Below are positions 5,795 to 6,100 of a stretch of 6,100 nucleotides of DNA, in pieces. The notes under the pieces were generated by a model, which was given only the letters and a program-made list of their open reading frames with translations, was not told the DNA's origin and did no database searches. Source of the stretch: Candidatus Omnitrophota bacterium (GTDB taxonomy: Bacteria > Omnitrophota > Gorgyraeia > Gygaellales > Profunditerraquicolaceae); the NCBI GenBank assembly GCA_016867005.1, contig VGKM01000074.1, positions 1 to 6,100 of the forward strand. Direction: 5' to 3'. The position numbers and the translations under genes are program-made. How positions within the stretch are numbered: position 1 is the first letter of the stretch; each line of letters begins with the position of its first letter.

Positions 5795-6100
5795 ATTAAG
5801 TATTCAAGATATCCGGTCACTCAAAGGTAAGCGCAAGATCACGATGCTTACCGCCTACGATTACCCTTTGGCATCGCTGATAGACAAGGCAGGCATCGAT
5901 ATAATCCTGGTAGGCGATTCAATGGCAAACGTTGTCCTGGGCTTAGAATCAACTACGCAGGTCGGGATGACGGAAATGCTCATCTCTGCAAAAGCAGTCA
6001 CCCGGGCAACCAAAAACGCATTAGTAATAGGGGACATGCCTTTTGAATCATACCAGGCGCATCCCGAAGAAGCAGCAAAGAATGCATTACGTTTCATAAA
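5787..6100 (+). CDS. panB: 3-methyl-2-oxobutanoate hydroxymethyltransferase, N-terminal part (cut by window end)
   Basis: There are 104 complete codons of an expected ~260-280; the gene runs off the right edge. PanB transfers a hydroxymethyl group from 5,10-methylene-tetrahydrofolate to 3-methyl-2-oxobutanoate, giving ketopantoate, the substrate of the PanE-like enzyme encoded earlier in the operon. Recognisable motifs are T-M-L-T-A-Y-D-Y (19-26), I-L-V-G-D-S (40-45) with metal-binding D44, A-N-V-V-L-G (47-52), E-S-T-T-Q-V (54-59) and G-D-M-P-F-E-S-Y (82-89) with metal-binding D83; these aspartates correspond to E. coli PanB D45 and D84. The catalytic Lys/Glu region lies beyond the window. 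The ATG at 5787 overlaps the end of apbE, has a strong purine-rich site before it, and gives the usual PanB N-terminal length. panC or panD may follow, but this cannot be seen. Confidence 0.94.
   Translation, partial: MNKLSIQDIRSLKGKRKITMLTAYDYPLASLIDKAGIDIILVGDSMANVVLGLESTTQVGMTEMLISAKAVTRATKNALVIGDMPFESYQAHPEEAAKNALRFI

Larger units (their letters stand above)
1..6100 (+). other. Probable single transcription unit (partial at both ends)
   Basis: All eight genes run in the same direction. The junctions in order are: pgpH/ybeY directly abutting (0 bases), ybeY/recO overlap 14, recO/panE gap 14, panE/TPR gap 5, TPR/polX overlap 8, polX/apbE overlap 4, and apbE/panB overlap 8. There is no room for a conventional intergenic promoter or terminator at any junction, so the genes are most likely co-transcribed from a promoter to the left of the window. 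Only panE and panB have clear Shine-Dalgarno sites; the rest probably depend on coupled re-initiation. Promoters inside coding sequence cannot be excluded by eye. Confidence 0.75.

Noticed and set aside
5787..6100. PanB start region differs from the E. coli pattern after the V-G-D-S motif (A-N-V-V-L-G; no His in the following E-M-L-I-S-A segment).
   Set aside because: Actinobacterial PanB, as I remember it, also has A-N-V-V and lacks that His, and both metal-binding aspartates visible here are kept. Normal family variation.
1..6100. Signs of a mobile or defence system (transposase, integrase, tRNA attachment site, CRISPR spacers, toxin-antitoxin pair).
   Set aside because: None seen. Every gene except the TPR protein is a recognisable housekeeping family, and base composition changes only at the 30-bp polX palindrome.

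Overview
This window looks like one continuous bacterial operon. All eight genes lie on the + strand and are packed with almost no intergenic space: adjacent genes overlap by 4 to 14 bases, abut, or are separated by at most 14 bases. In order they are the 3' end of a 7TM-HD (PgpH-type) phosphohydrolase gene, ybeY (rRNA maturation endonuclease), recO (recombination mediator), a panE-like ketopantoate reductase gene, a membrane-anchored TPR protein, polX (family X DNA polymerase with a PHP nuclease domain), an apbE-like FMN transferase lipoprotein gene, and the 5' part of panB. No promoter, terminator, RNA gene, transposase, CRISPR array or non-coding stretch longer than 14 bases is visible.

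The organism appears to be a Gram-negative-type, probably uncultivated bacterium. The moderate AT-leaning composition, the RecO N-terminal style, the Bacteroidetes-like YbeY active-site variant, a lipobox lipoprotein and a GC-rich palindrome placed inside a gene would fit a lineage such as Omnitrophota or another PVC-related group. This placement is an impression from sequence style, not a demonstration. The genetic code is standard: TGA ends polX and the other complete genes end in TAA.

Functionally the left third (PgpH, YbeY, RecO) is housekeeping: second-messenger turnover, ribosome maturation and recombinational repair. The PgpH-YbeY part is a widespread bacterial neighbourhood, with RecO often close by. 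The right two thirds mix coenzyme A precursor synthesis (PanB makes ketopantoate, PanE reduces it to pantoate) with DNA repair (PolX), flavinylation of exported proteins (ApbE) and an unassigned TPR membrane protein. Close packing suggests co-transcription and translational coupling. It does not by itself show that these proteins work in one process.

The most unusual item is in polX. A precise 30-bp, frame-preserving insertion, made of two tandem 15-bp palindromic units inside a 34-bp near-perfect inverted repeat, adds ten Ser/Ala/Gly residues between the polymerase palm/thumb region and the linker to the PHP domain. It resembles a small palindromic repeat element that has entered a protein-coding gene and been tolerated. 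Second in interest are the YbeY active site, which lacks the third zinc-ligand histidine and the conserved arginine, and the in-frame abutment of the pgpH stop codon with the ybeY GTG start. I do not see a wholly new multi-gene system.
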